Below, piece after piece: positions 1 to 11,992 of a stretch of 64,000 bases of DNA. Source of the stretch: Fragilariopsis cylindrus CCMP1102 (taxonomy: Eukaryota; Bacillariophyta; Bacillariophyceae; Bacillariales; Bacillariaceae). The stretch spans positions 405,467 to 469,466 of the forward strand of contig FMBT01000315.1 of assembly GCA_900095095.1 (NCBI GenBank), in the 5' to 3' direction. Each line of letters starts with the position of its first letter. Position 1 is the stretch's first letter. A program made the translations under genes and the position numbers. Under the pieces are notes generated by a model that was not told where the DNA came from, ran no database searches, and was given only the letters and a program-made list of their open reading frames with translations.

Positions 1-474
1 TGAAAAACGACTAGTAACAACAACAACACCTAAAGCTTAACTGAACAAAATTTGGTATCTCGGTAAACGGTAACTTTATATTCAACGTTATTCGTAACGG
101 TAGTCTTTCTGTAGATATCTTGAAGGTATAGCTATTGCAATTGTTATCTCAATCAGTTCAAACGCAAAAGGTTGTTATTAACACACTTGTTTATTTAGTC
201 TATGGATATTACAATTCGTCAGCAATAAAAGTTAGAGATGGAGCGTTTCTCGTGATCTTGGTAACTTTATATTCAACGTTATTCATAACACACCACTTCA
301 TCTAATACGGTATTTGTACTAGCGGTTCGCGGCTCGCACTTCTTTTCTTTGTGCTTCGACTTCAACTGGCACAACTGTGCAGCATGTACATTTACGGACA
401 TAATCCCTTCTGTTCGATTTAACAATATCGAAGATGGAGATATTGGTACTTTTTAGAATATATAGGCAAGTACT
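1..474. other. No gene seen; short direct repeat
   Basis: This lies 3' of the ion-channel gene that follows on the minus strand. I see no coding stretch. A unit of about 28 bp beginning ggtaactttatattcaacg occurs at about 69-97 and again at about 260-288 with one mismatch, the two copies lying 191 bp apart. Confidence 0.5.
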
Positions 475-3400
475 TTATCTAGAATTTGGATCGCCATTGT
501 CATGTTCAATGTTGGCGTATGGGGTGGTCGCATTTAACCAATCCACTTCGTTCTTTACCCATCTACCATGCTTATTCGTTAGGTACATCAAGATGATAAA
601 GAGTGTGTATGTTGACACCGTTATTGCTAAGCAAATGTCTGAAGAGGGGGAAGCAGAGAGCCAATATAGTGAGATTTCTGACAGTTTTTCGGAAGACCCC
701 AATTCAACCTACAACTTTTCTTTGGATCAAAACAATGCGCACTTACAGTCTAGCTTTCGTAGAGAACAGGTATGGAACCAACTGTCTTTCTTTTTTTTGT
801 CAACTGATGTCGGTTTGCTGCTAGAATTCATTGTGTCCCCACAAATATCTTTCTGAGATGGTGGGCGTGGGTATTCAGACTTATCTGCTGCAGCAACGAC
901 AGCCAAGCTCTCCATCAATTCTTCGCGAGGTCCGATACTTATCGTCGAACGTCTACGTTCTGCCTCCCTTGTCTCGCGGTCTTCTCTCAAATAGAATATG
1001 AATCCGATCAATACAGATTGAACTAAACCAAATATTACCCAGTAAAATGACCAGCCTACAAACTTATCGATCCATAATCTTTGGTCTGAAACTGGAATCA
1101 AACTGCTTGTAACTGGGAAGTCAAAGGTAAAATAAAAAAAGTCAATGGGCGATGTAATACACAGGAAGAGACGCAATGGAATCATATCACGATGTGGGCT
1201 GGTGGGTTAGGTCGTCGCAAACCAACACAAGGAAAAGAAAATTAGACCGAACTTACTTATCTGCTGCGCAACAACAACCAAGGCTAGAGCCATACCAAAA
1301 CCAAGACGTTCTCCTATACGCATGTCCAAAAGGAATACTAAAAAACTAACATAACTGAAATACAAAGAATTATTTGAATGTGAGAATGAAAAAAGAACAT
1401 ACTCTGTGCAACGATTGTTATATATCCTTACGTTAAAAGGATGGTTGGGATCTAGAAAGAGAATAAAGTGATTGACATTGAATGTTAGTATGAAAATCTA
1501 TTCACAGCGAGATATATTAAACGAGCATCTTGAATTCTAGGATACAAACGTCAATATAAGTTAAACTTACAATGATATTGTGAATATAGTGGGCTTTTGA
1601 TCGCTTAAAATAGAAATTATAATACTGGCATCGTGCATAGCCTGTATTGGAGTACCAAGTATATCCCTATGTTGTTGTTGTTGTTGTTCGAAATGGAGCA
1701 AAAAAAGTGAGAAAACAGACGAAAACGGAAAAATTTGTGAAAAGAAAGATTTCGTAAAAAGAAAAAAGGCTACGTTCGAACCCGGGTTGAGTTCCCGTAC
1801 GCACCTTTTCAAAGAGCTCTGGTACTAGGAGAAATTCAGAATAGATCATTTCTGAGCATGAATATTTCGTAGCGATGATTTGTAAACAATATATAATGAA
1901 GAATGTAAGAGGGTGTTCGTTTCACTTGAAAGAAGAAGTGAATGAAAGAAAAAAGAATAAAATAAGTTACGCACCGTTTTGTCCAACGTTAACAACATCT
2001 TCTCTAAAGAATCTATATGCAATCGCATTCGCATCTTGCCTTGATCTGCCTCCGAAAACAAATTGACATCCAAGAATATCAAATGGGATGGAAGATAAAC
2101 CTCGATACTGACACATTGCTTTAATCGAGCCACTATATTTAACAAAGATTCGTTTTGGTTTGAAATGAACGAGGTCGTGTGAGAATCTAAATAAATAATA
2201 GAAATGGCATGGACATTTTTCCCACACTCTATCTTATTGTTTGCTATAAATAACTCCTTATTTATTAACTTACGAATGACCCCAAGTCACTGTCCCATCG
2301 CTACTAACAACAGCTTGTGATGCTGCAAACCCTTGAACATTCTCAACTTGATTATTTAATAAGTCAAAATCGGGGATCCAAATTGATGCCGTTTCTGATT
2401 TAAGATAAATAAATAATGAGAACCGTACATAATCAAAGTGAGAAGAAGATACTTTTTTTGGTATTTGTATTTTTTGTTTTGTAATTCGTTTCGTTTCTGT
2501 TTTCTACAACAACAACAGCAACAACAACCTTATTATACGTACCTTGATCGTATCCAGTATATACATTAATATAATCAGCACAGTTTTCTTCATTGATTTC
2601 CCATGCTAATCTTGGATCTTTCCATTCCATAACAATTGATACAAATATTCGTGCCGTACCTGTCATAACTTCAATCTCTTCAGGATATTCTAAAACAACA
2701 TCCGTGTTAACAAATAATGGTTCATCATAACTGACAATTGGTGGAACAGCAATATTATAATCACGATCACTTGAAAAAATATGATTATGTATATTCTGTT
2801 CACATTGGCTGATTAATTTATTTATATATACATTTACATTTACAAGCGTAGAGAGAGAGAGAGAGAAAGTGAGAGAGGGAGGGAGAAAGGTGGTTACATT
2901 AGAATTATAATAGGTCCGAAACGTCCGTGTTATCCTGTTGTTTGTTGTCGAATTGGTGTAAAGTTTCATCAGATCAGATCAGATCAGATCAGATAGCATC
3001 GCATCATATATCGCATCACATTCGTATCACATTCGCATCACATTCGCATCACAGCCCATCACAGCCCATCACAGCACCATTACTTACTACCTGGGTTTTT
3101 CTGATCTACAACACATTGTAAACATTCCTTGATATGATTTATGATTGTGACATTCATCTTCTGGAATAAAACTTGGTAATATAATATCTTGCCAATCTTG
3201 ACAGGTTAAATTCATTAATTCTGGTGTTTCATTTTCATTAATTCTTATATTAGGTATTTTATCTTTCAAAAAAGTTATACCATCACCGCCCCTACAAATT
3301 GTACAATTATTGTTACTGTTACTGTTATTGTTACTGTTAATATTATTTCCATCTCTAATACCATCAATTTCTTCAATACTAGTAATATTGCTGTCGCTTA

Positions 3401-3788
3401 TACTATTATTACCGTCACGATCTGTAAGGAAATCACTACTGCTAGTGAATTCCCTCTTTAAGTTCCTCCCACTCCATTGTAATTTTCTTCGTAACGACGT
3501 AATCGCAGTTTTATTATTTTGATAATCATCATGAAGGATAATAGAATGCAATGGATTAAATCTACTCATTATTCCATCATGTCCATAATCAGCAATACCA
3601 CATCGACGACCTATAATGGCACGACTTCTACTACTACTACTACTGCTGCTACTACTACTGCCAATAGCAGTCGCATCACACCATAATCCAGTAGTAGATG
3701 AAGGAGGAGCTAATTTTCCCAATAGTAGGATGAGTAAATAAATGAGACACGATATTAGTCGTCCTATTGACATGACCGACGATGCCAT
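475..3788 (-). CDS. Pentameric ligand-gated (Cys-loop type) ion channel
   Basis: Multi-exon gene for a plasma-membrane or endomembrane ligand-gated channel subunit. Exons I can place by GT-AG sites and phase: 3788-3091, 2808-2543, 2394-2274, 2186-1975, 1666-1571, 1451-1432 (20 nt), 1354-1257, 1112 to about 740, and a last one near 700-475. The start is the ATG at 3788, giving a hydrophobic signal peptide (MSIGRLISCLIYLLILLLG). The extracellular domain shows WKDPRLAW, then IWIPDFDLLN, then a Cys-loop (C-QYRGLSSIPFDILG-C, 14 residues between the cysteines, family norm 13). The pre-M1 strand is YYNFYFKRSKAHYIHNI. M1 follows, then M2 with GERLGFGMALALVVVAQQI, M3 (FYWVIFGLVQSVLIGFIFY), a charged loop and a probable M4 (AITVSTYTLFIILMYL). 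M2 carries Glu at -1', Gly at 4' and Leu at 9', as in cation-selective members. The junctions 1975/1666 and that before M4 do not resolve cleanly in phase. The ligand is unknown. Confidence 0.85.
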
Positions 3789-4428
3789 AATAGTAGTATT
3801 TCTATAATGGAATCTTCTCGTAGTAAAGGACACACTTTGCTTGTGTCTCGTATCTGTTACAGTACTTGATTGCAATAATAAAGGCCAGTTTTGCGTCGTA
3901 CAACATTCTGTTATCTCATGTTGCGTGTTGCTTTATTACTATTATGGTTGGATGTTTTCGTTCACAATTCACAACAACATATAGTAACACATATTTTCGG
4001 AACGTTCTTCGTTCACTCTTGACTGTGATACTACCGTAGCAAAGAAACATCGATATTACTTTTCTTTACATAACATTGCCGTAGACTTACTATCATAAAA
4101 TTATAATATTATTATGTCGAAGCGCGACAAAAATCTAGTCGAAAACATAACCTCATACTGGGCCATCTTCGTTCATATTAAGTTGCATGTCAAAGCGCGA
4201 CAAGAATCTTTCATTGAATCTAGTCGAATGAGTCGAGAAGCCGAGGAAGAGTCGTTTTTTGCGCCTGACCTTAACCCCCTCATAGCTAGTAGCAGAGGCA
4301 TCATGTACGGTACAGTAGGACTGTAAGATACACAACGAACAAACGGATCGAACAAAGTATAAGGTACAGAAACGATATACCAACGATAGATACCAACGAG
4401 AAAACGTTATACGATAATTGCCACTATC
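3789..4428. other. Divergent intergenic spacer
   Basis: This spacer lies between two genes transcribed away from each other, so it should hold both promoters. Short ORFs here have no recognisable content. The phrase gtcgaa/agcgcgacaa(g/a)aatct occurs twice within about 80 bp, at about 4119 and 4190. Confidence 0.4.
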
Positions 4429-5976
4429 ATGAAGAAGAATAGGACCATCCCTTTTCTTTTTGTTCTAGTATTGTTATTATTGAGTATTACCGCCGACTTA
4501 TTCAACAATCATGAAGGACGTATTATTCGCGTAATAGGCGTAGCAGCATCATCATCAGAAGAAGAGGTATCTTCAGCCGCCGCATCATTGATAGCAGCAG
4601 GAATTATAAACAAACCTGGTACTGTTATTGATTTAACACCAGAATTATATCAACAATTATTAACTATTCAAAATAAAGGAAAAAGAAGATCACGATTCTT
4701 TATTAAAATTAATACCAACAAATGTTTATTACGTCCAGATCTAGATAATGTATGTGACATTATAAGTGATGTTGTATGGAAACCATTAGCACAAATGTAT
4801 CCAAATGAAATTTTTACACAATTAGACTGTCATATGTATCAAGCTTTGTGTTATGATATAACATCTCAAAAATATGTACAAGTTTTAGAAGGTATATCAC
4901 CATTTGATTTAATGATGATCGAAAGTTCAGAAAGTTCAAGTCCAAGTAGAAGTGGATCAGATCCACGGCGTGCTGTTGAATTTTATCGTGGGAAACGTGA
5001 TTTACAATCATCCATTGACTATTATAGTGAAATTATACTAAGAAATGAACCATTATTACCGACCACAACAACATTTAATGACAATGGCAATGATGATAAT
5101 GATGACAATGATGGTTTTCTAACAAGCGTCAGTAGTAAAGACGAAGGAGCGGGAAAACGTAGGAAAAAACAAAAACTGGTTGTTTTAGTTCTGTCCACGG
5201 ATGGATTTATTCGTCCTGATATATGGAGTCAATTTGTTGGTGCAACGAATACCACTGATACTAATGTTGTTGATGTACAGGTTTACGTTCATGACAAAAA
5301 TAATAAAATTAATACTTTTGAGAATAAGAACATACCTGATTTTTGTCATATTGTTCCAACAGTATATACAAATCGTATAACAATATCGATAGTACGTGCA
5401 ACAATACAATTATTACGGTATGCGATTCATCATCAAAATGGTAATAGTAGTACTAGTACTACTAAGGATGGTAATAATAGTAATGACGCAGAAAGTGATA
5501 AGGATACACATTATATACTTGTTAGTGGTGATTCAATACCATTATTAAGTGCACAAGATATAGTCAATGAACTAACCAGAACAAAAACAAAAAATGATGA
5601 ATCAGAATCAAAATCGTCAAAATCTAGATTTGAAAAATATCCAGATGATGAACAACATACACCGTATATATTTAGATATGGTACTAATGTTGATAATCCA
5701 AATGTTGGTTATGGTACAGGTGATATTCAAATGGGTGGTAAGTTTAGTTCATAGAAGTTTATTGATTGTATTTGACTGATTGATTGTTCTTTTCTGTTTC
5801 GAAAGGGGTTTTAATATTTTAAGTGAGCAAAGATTTGGAAAGCTATCAATCAGTATAAGGCGTCGTCGTTGTTGTCGTCGTAGTTGTTGTCGTAGGTACT
5901 GTGCAGTAAATCGTATCGCATATTGTTGCGAACGGTGGCGGCGGCGGTAGATGGTGACGATGGCGACGATGGCGAT

Positions 5977-6017
<41 letters not shown>

Positions 6018-6402
6018 TGACAATGACGATGACGATGATGACAATGACGATGACGATAGAGATTACGTCTACGACTGGTTGAATGAATGAATCTGAATCA
6101 GTTTGTTTGTTTGTAAATTAAAATTTCATTTCATTCTAACATATCTTCTTTCTTTTAACGTACATGCAACCAAAATAAAATAAAACAAAATATTTATATA
6201 CTGTACTGTACTGTAGGTGGATTTGCACAACCAGCCACAAATTATGGTTATGCAAAAGTATTTAGATCAAAATTATGGTTTAGTATGACACATAAGGATG
6301 CAGTATGGTTTGCTAATCCACGGAATGATGAAACATCGAACTTTGAAATGATGATTACAAGTGATGAATATTATTTTGCTACATTAGCTAATGAATACTA
6401 CT

Positions 6403-6449
<47 letters not shown>

Positions 6450-6821
6450 CAAAATCAAAATCAAGGACCGGGTCAATTTGAACATAATTTACCATTCATG
6501 TATGAAAGCATTGATATTAATCCAGATAAATCATCACCTGGTATATTAGAGTATGTTGATGATACTATATATAAAAAATCTGGTCATTTATTTGCACGTA
6601 CAATAACATCTGAAACACAAGTTGTCTTATCGTGGTTAAATAATATTAATTGTAGTAATAATAGTGGCGGTGGTGGTGGTGGTAATAGTAACAGTAACAG
6701 TAACAATGATGCAACAATATCATCAATGACAAAAGTTGATTTATCTCATACTGGTGAAATTGTTTTCAATGAACAATTAGTTAATTTTCAACAACAAAAG
6801 AATAAGACAAGTCAGTCCTAA
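4429..6821 (+). CDS. GT14-like (core-2/I-branching/DUF266 type) glycosyltransferase
   Basis: Probable Golgi type II membrane glycosyltransferase of 637 residues. Two exons, 4429-5737 and 6217-6821, are joined by a GT-AG intron of 479 bp, and the reading frame closes exactly. The N-terminus has one hydrophobic anchor (about residues 8-23). A lumenal domain follows with a VSGDSIPLLS segment, matching the position of the LSESCIPL-type motif in core-2/I-branching enzymes, and a C-terminal exon with KLWFSMTHKDAVWFAN and SDEYYFATLA, which resembles the family's conserved DEHY region. Poly-Asn (codon AAC) and Gly/Ser/Asn runs interrupt the second exon. The assignment rests on motif order, not on a search; acceptor sugar and linkage are unknown. 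The start ATG sits directly before the hydrophobic segment. Confidence 0.6.
5738..6216 (+). repeat. Intron with (GAYGAC)n-type microsatellite
   Basis: Intron of the GT14-like gene. It holds a purine/pyrimidine-imbalanced run of gatgac/gacgat hexamers at about 5950-6055 and ends in a ctgtactgtactgtag acceptor. Confidence 0.7.
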
Positions 6822-7517
6822 AACTACACGAATTTTGTAAAAGTAAATGCAAGATATAAATGTAAATTAAAAAAAAAAATCAGTCAATGCAGATATATAA
6901 ACAACGCTTGTAATCTAGATGATAACAAGATCGAGAATGATCTATTCCCCTACTGTAGTAGTAGCTACCATAGTAGGACCACACGTTCTCCGCAAACTTA
7001 ATATAATCATAGTTATACTAAGTACTATTCTTCAATTTGTATCTTGATCCTTTTCCTCACATAGTAAAACTATAGTAAAAACCCAAGGATATTTCTTATT
7101 CTTAAAAACAGAGTTATTACAGGAGACGAAGCACACCCACACTAATAAATCAAGAAATCAAGATGTGCTGACTGACGACCATTTTTGAACATCAACGTTC
7201 GACGTGCTTGTAAAATGACGGAGGAGTGCAACATGAATGATTTCTTCGTATGGTACTGTAGGGGCTTGAAAAAATTAGTAAATAAATAAATGGTCGGAAT
7301 TAAAGATTCCGAAGTTATTTGGCGCTCGGACGGACTATCAATTTTTAAGGTTTCTTGTCGCGCACGCTCTTTATAAACAAATTTAATTCCACTCTTTTGT
7401 ACAACTTCAAAATCTTTTCACCAACTTCATCGCAGCACACATTTTTCTGTAATCTTACTTTGACAACAATCTTGCTACAACAATAACGACAACAACATAG
7501 AAAAAGCAGGAATCTTG
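6822..7517. other. Intergenic spacer, no gene seen
   Basis: AT-rich spacer between two genes on the same strand. I see no domain-bearing ORF, RNA gene or repeat of note. Confidence 0.5.
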
Positions 7518-9472
7518 ATGAGCGGTGATGATAAGAAAATTGCTGATGAGAAAAATGTAACATCTAGAACAGAAGCTTTCAAAAACAGTAGCAGTATGAT
7601 TGATGCTGGAATTGCATCGGATATCGTCGATGACGATGGTAATATAGGCAATGGCGCCGCCAAGAGCGATACTCAATCTAAAACATCATCCGAACAAGGA
7701 CAACAGCATTCAAAATATATCTGGTTACATGCATTTTATCATTCTATTGTAACAATGATTGGTACAGGTATATTAGGTTTTCCATATGCAACATCCTATT
7801 TAGGTTGGTACGGTGGTATGTTATTATTGTATAAATGAAATGAAATGATCATGTACCTGTTCTTTCGATTCCTCTCTCTTACACACACGAACGCACAAAC
7901 ACTCACTCGCAAAGCAACATGTTCTTTTTCATTCATCCTATAGCATCCATTTTCATTACATGTCTAAGTGCATGTTGTTATTATACAGCAATCCTTTTAA
8001 TTGATTTACAGGAAAAGGGACAGGGAACGTATAGTGAAGTTGCAGATAATATAATGGGTGTAGGATTTTCACGTTTTACTGTTCGTCCTGCACAATTTTT
8101 GAATTTCTTCCCATTAACAGCAATTATGATTTTAGTTGGTGGTCAAGCATTAGCAACAGTTGATTCATTAGACGGTGTACAACATATTAGTGAAAGATGG
8201 TGGTTAGTAATCGTAAGTTTTACACATTATTATTGTTGTTTGTTCTACTAATTGTTATCTCTGTTTGAATCGGAAATCGGAAAATCGAATCGAAAAATAA
8301 CGAGGATGCGAAGTAGGTTGCGATGTCCTCTTCTTTCCTCATCCATATCAACTCAATCGCCCAATCCACGTACTGTACTCACCTCATGCCTTTTTGTCTT
8401 GTTTTGTTTTGGTTCTTATTGTATTGTTTAGGATGCCGGTATTATTATGGTACTATCTTTACTTCCCGATTTGAATCGTGCATGGCAAGTGAGTGTTTGT
8501 GGTGCATTTGCGGCATTTTTAATTGTTGGATATATTATTGCTGGTTCGATTGTTGCATTAATTGATTCAGCTTCTGATGGTGGTACACCTATTGTATACG
8601 AACCACCGTTATCGGTAACAGAAGATCCTGTATATAAGTTTACATTGATGGCTGAACTTGGTGCAATTATGTTTGGGTATGGTTTCCATTCTTTACTGCC
8701 TGATATACAAGCATCACTACATGATCATAATACTAAGGATTCAAAATCTGATATGAAAAAAGCTGTTACAGCTGCATTTGGTTTTTCATATCCTGCATAT
8801 ATAACTGTAGCATTAATTGGTTTTGCTGCATTTGGCTATCAAGTTGAATCAGAGGTATTATTAAGTATTAATAATGTACTGAGTAAGGATGCAATGTACG
8901 TGGTGTGGATATTTGTAATGATTAAAACATCCACAGAAGCAGCTGTATTCAATCAAGCAGCATTTACATTATTAAGAGATATAACAGGTTTAACAATGGA
9001 TTCTGATCATATTGATTATCATTCAAGAAATTGGAAAATTAATTTTGTAATTAGATTTGTTTATGTTACAGCAGCAGCTTGTATTGCAATTTTTATACCA
9101 ATTGTAAGTTTATATATATATATATATCGTTGATCCATGAGGGAAGAAAATATGATATACGTGTATATAATATGAAATTGAAAACAAGCGCAAGCTAATG
9201 TATTTTTCTTTGCCGCTCTCTCCCTCTCTCTCCCTTATTAATATGAATTTACTTACTACACAGTTCAGTGATTTAGCTTCTATTACAGCTGCAATTTCGA
9301 TTACACCAACAACATTTTTATTGCCATGATTATGTGGAATAAGAAACATGGTTCAACTGCACCAAAATGGAGATTATACCTTCATTATTTATTTCTATTT
9401 CTTAGTGTCCTTACTGCAGTAGTGGCATTAGTCGGCGCAGTTGCAGATATTACATTAAAAGCGGGCGCTTAG
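7518..9472 (+). CDS. AAAP-family amino-acid transporter, one apparent frameshift
   Basis: Multipass permease of the amino acid/auxin permease family, probably exporting or importing amino acids across the vacuole or plasma membrane. Four exons (7518-7815, 7944-8212, 8432-9103, 9264-9472) join in phase to about 482 residues. The first conserved helix reads HAFYHSIVTMIGTGILGFP, the family's G-T-G-I-L-x-x-P signature. Later helices are clear (FFPLTAIMILVGGQALA, AAFLIVGYIIAGSIVALI, LMAELGAIMFGYGFHSLLP). In the last exon the frame stops at TGA after FLLP; one extra A near 9326 would continue into MIMWNKKHG and a final helix ending at TAG 9470-9472. The break is probably a consensus error in an AA pair. 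The start is the ATG at 7518. Confidence 0.82.
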
Positions 9473-10042
9473 ACTCCATCCAAACAGTGACGAACAGGAT
9501 AAGAAACCGGGTGTGGAAGTATTCAGATTGTCAAAGATTGCGGATTGATTTGGTGATGGATGGCACAAAAGTACTGTGGCTCAATTTGTGAGACAGGGGA
9601 TTGATGCCTTTTTTGGCGACGGATGGAAAAGGTATAAGTAATAGAATTTAAATAGCTCAACCTAAAATGCGACGGGGGTGATGAGTCGGCTGTGGGTGAG
9701 AGTAGTATTACTTATCTCATCTATAAAGCGGCAGCTACCTTTAATAAAATATAGTTTATATATATTCTGGCTAGTTGAATTTGCTTATAGGCGATAGTTC
9801 TTGGGTTTCCACCAAATACTAGATCAATGAGAGTACATTATCGGTGCAAAGACACAATTTGCTGGACTAAAACGATAAACAATATAATATCAATAGAAAA
9901 AAGTCGAAGAGTCCAGTCAGAACATATATAATACAGGGAAGTTTTATTTATTGTTTTAGTCATATATGTAAGTCATTTTTATCTTTTTACTATTCATTTC
10001 TGCTTGCTTCGTATACTTCCCTTTTCTACTCAAACCTATTAG
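9473..10042. other. Convergent intergenic spacer
   Basis: 3' ends of two converging genes. I see only AT-rich sequence with no ORF or repeat worth naming. Confidence 0.5.
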
Positions 10043-11355
10043 TTAAATCATTGGGAATACGTTCGATTCTAATATGGTTGTTGTTGTTGTAGCAGTTGTT
10101 GGTACATCATTCATAAAAAAATGTTGAAGTTCGACTAGATTCTTAAAATCGAATAACGAACCGGGTAATTGTGATGTTCCCGACCATTCTGGAAACCAAC
10201 CATGTATGAAATGAAACACTGCAAAATAATCAGCCGTACCAATCAATGATAATAAAAACATCAATGCTGTGACACCAATTGTTTTACTTAGTTGTGAATT
10301 TGATTTCATTATGTCTAATCCACCACCCTCTCCCCCATTACTATTACCATCATTGTTGTTGTTATATTGAGCAAATTTTTCAATAGCCACTTGGGGTGCT
10401 ACTGAATTTTTATTCATCCCTATAGCAATGGAATCAAATACAGCTCGGACGGCAACTTGACTTATCCCTGCATTAGCTAGTGCCAATGACTCGAAACGTA
10501 ACATACCTGGAATTTGATTAGGAATAGGATACGTCTCTACTATATCATAGATTGTCATATTATGATGTGGATGATTATTTATAATAGCAAGCACATCTTC
10601 TTTGTACACAGGTTCGGGATATCCTAATAAATCTAATTCTGTTCCATCCACAGTGGCCGTACCCTTTCCGACTAAGGCATTTAATTTTTGATATTCGTTC
10701 CACGTAACAGGAATAACTGTTACGTATATATTGCGCAAAATACGAGTAGTATGGTGTTATTTTTAGAATAGTACCACAACAATGAACAAACAAACAAACA
10801 AACAAACAGAAATGTTAGTGTTTGGTTATAGAATTTATTTCCAAAACGGATATATTATTATGATACACAATTTCGACGAACGAACGAACGAACCGAACCG
10901 AACCGAACCGAACCGAACGTACCCTCTCGTCCAACCGCGGCAGATCCAATAGCTCCAAAGAAACACAACGCAAAGGCAGCACGTGCACTTTCAACTTCTT
11001 GTATCATCCCTGGATCAAAAGATAATGAAGCCTTCAATACTAATCTTGAATTCTCTGTTACTGCACGTTGTATTTCTCGTTGCTGTTGTTGTTTGACACG
11101 TATATTATTGTTGTCATTATTATGCCGAAGAAGAAACGTCGAAGAAATGGACAGGGTGATTGGTGATGCTGCTGCGACAATAACGTTCTTCGTAGGAACG
11201 AATGCCATGACCATAATACTACCCCCACCACCACCACCACTCATCGTCGTTGATCCATGTCCTACTGATACCAAAAAACATGAGTAAAGAACTAGTGCAA
11301 CGGTAATGACATTAATAATGGTAATTGATTTAAATCCCAAAAAAGTTCTCCTCAT
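10043..11355 (-). CDS. Plastid-targeted conserved membrane protein, function unknown
   Basis: Two exons (11355-10923 and 10716-10043) join through a 206-bp intron to give 368 residues. The N-terminus has a hydrophobic signal segment (about residues 15-33) and an Ala-Phe-Val-Pro site (VMAFVPTK), the pattern of a diatom bipartite plastid targeting presequence in which a Phe follows the signal cleavage site. The mature part starts near LVLKASLSFDPGM and has a helix AAFALCFFGAIGSAAVG, a soluble middle region (VIPVTWNEYQKLNALVGKG, ETYPIPNQIPGMLRFESLA), a short Asn/Gly linker and one or two C-terminal hydrophobic helices (TALMFLLSLIGTADYFAVF). It looks like a thylakoid or envelope protein. I do not recognise the family. 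The intron holds a cgaac/cgaacc pentamer run (about 10877-10918). Confidence 0.7.
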
Positions 11356-11992
11356 CGTGATGCAGTATATTTCGATATTTCTAGATTTTGGAAATTCGAT
11401 TTCGATTTCGATTCATGCATATTTGTTTCTTGCCCAAGTGCTTGAATCACGGTGTATAAATGTTCATTGAAGTGAATTGTCAAGGGAAATCTTTCCGAAC
11501 GACGACAACAAGAGGAGAAGTAAGAACGCAAAAGGAAAGGATTTCTTTTTGTTGAAGTAAAAATTCATTTCACTGATTTGTTTGAAAGTTTGGAGTTTTT
11601 CGTGCACCAAATACATGTCTGCTTCTATCTGCGTGGCGAGCCACATTGATATTATTTTAAACAGAACACATAACGTTTACGACTCGTTCGACTAGATAAA
11701 TGTGTATTGTTGAAGAGTAACCCGGAAAATTATCGGAAAAGATACCTTTTTTGAATTGATGTTTTCATGAAGCAAATCTTTGCTCACTATATCCCAATTC
11801 CCAATGCGAACACCAATACAAACATCGGCAGCAAGCAAAATACACCGTGAAAAAGCTACTCGTTGAAAATCAAGAAGTGATTTACTTGTGCTCTCATATA
11901 ATCTACGAATTGAACACACATTCAACCACTCTACCAAACTTAAAACAAAAAGTCTCAAAACTATAGTCAATCAATCAATCAATCAATCAATC
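11356..11992. other. Divergent spacer; promoter region and 5' UTR of the FCP gene
   Basis: Lies between divergent genes and ends in a run of tcaa tetramers (about 11968-11992) directly before the FCP start codon. I see no other gene. Any core promoter element here is undecided. Confidence 0.45.

Noticed and set aside
434-856. Plus-strand ORF of 140 codons
   Set aside because: It overlaps the last exons of the ion channel on the minus strand, whose M4 and M3-M4 loop explain the same bases; the plus-strand product has no features.
1740-1830. gttcgaac resembling a tRNA B box
   Set aside because: The flanking bases cannot form the five-pair T stem, and no A box or anticodon arm fits; it lies in an intron of the channel gene.
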